A stretch of 6,375 bases of DNA from Firmicutes bacterium UBA6226 (GTDB lineage Bacteria; Bacillota_A; Clostridia; Peptostreptococcales; Acidaminobacteraceae): positions 1 to 6,375 of the forward strand of contig DJWQ01000045.1 in assembly GCA_002441045.1 (NCBI GenBank). The letters are read 5' to 3'. Under the pieces are notes generated by a model. The model searched no databases. It had not been told where the DNA came from and worked only from the letters and a program-made list of their open reading frames with translations. Positions 6,053 through 6,375 of the stretch are shown one piece after another (position 1 is the first letter of the stretch; every line of letters starts with the position of its first letter). A program made the translations under genes and the position numbers.

Positions 6053-6375
6053 ATGCTAAAAGTTAAAAACATCGATGTCTTCTATGACAAAATTCACGCG
6101 ATTAAAGACGTTAGTTTTAATGTTAGCTCAGGTGAAGTCGTTACTCTAATTGGTGCAAATGGTGCTGGTAAAACGACTATCCTCAAAACGATATCCAAGT
6201 TACTTGAACCGACAAACGGCGTGGTTTTATTCGAAGATGAACCTTTAAATAAACTTTTACCACATCAACTGGTCTATTTAGGTATGGCACATGTTCCTGA
6301 GGGAAGACGTGTATTTTCTAGAATGACAGTAAAAGAAAACTTGGAAATGGGTGCATTTATAAGAAAGGATAAATC
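6053..6375 (+). CDS. livF: Branched-chain amino acid ABC transporter ATP-binding protein LivF (3' end outside window)
   Basis: This is the second transporter ATPase, open to the window edge with 107 complete codons; LivF proteins usually have about 235 residues, so a little under half is visible. The protein begins MLKVKNIDVFYDKIHAIKDV and has Walker A GANGAGKTT (34-42). It also has the LivF-specific HVPEGRRVFSRMTVKENL (80-97), where VPEGR replaces the usual Q-loop glutamine, which distinguishes it from LivG. Signature, Walker B and switch histidine lie beyond the window. The ATG follows AGGTGG (6043-6048) with four bases of spacing and is eight bases after the livG stop. It is likely the last of the core livHMGF genes. 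Confidence 0.93.
   Translation, partial: MLKVKNIDVFYDKIHAIKDVSFNVSSGEVVTLIGANGAGKTTILKTISKLLEPTNGVVLFEDEPLNKLLPHQLVYLGMAHVPEGRRVFSRMTVKENLEMGAFIRKDK

Overview
The window reads as an AT-rich, low-GC chromosomal segment from a Gram-positive, Clostridia-like member of the Bacillota. This rests on base composition, G-rich Shine-Dalgarno sequences, a lipobox on the solute-binding protein, a TTG start and a possible CodY box; genus cannot be told from the sequence. All genes are on the + strand.

Layout: (1) 1-117, leader of the first gene, with a TATAAT -10 element and adjacent inverted repeats. (2) 118-1668, a membrane-anchored diguanylate cyclase (dCache-HAMP-GGDEF), closed by a strong intrinsic terminator at 1708-1743. 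(3) 1669-2058, a non-coding AT-rich gap holding a candidate promoter, a CodY-like operator between its -35 and -10 elements, and a leader hairpin. (4) 2059-6375, a branched-chain amino acid (LIV/HAAT-type) ABC transporter operon: lipoprotein binding protein, then permease LivH, permease LivM, ATPase LivG and the first part of ATPase LivF, which runs off the window. A hairpin with a short U-tract lies between the binding-protein gene and livH. It probably sets a high ratio of binding protein to membrane complex.

How they work together: the lipoprotein captures the amino acid outside the membrane, LivH/LivM form the channel, and LivG/LivF hydrolyse ATP to drive uptake. The cyclase would make c-di-GMP in response to an extracellular ligand. 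It is a separate transcription unit, so any link to the transporter is inference from adjacency.

No previously undescribed system is visible. The window is mostly a textbook liv operon. The points worth a second look are the CodY-like box, the two leader/intercistronic RNA structures, the livM/livG overlap at a G7 run that puts livG in the +1 frame of livM, and the RxxE form of the cyclase inhibitory site.
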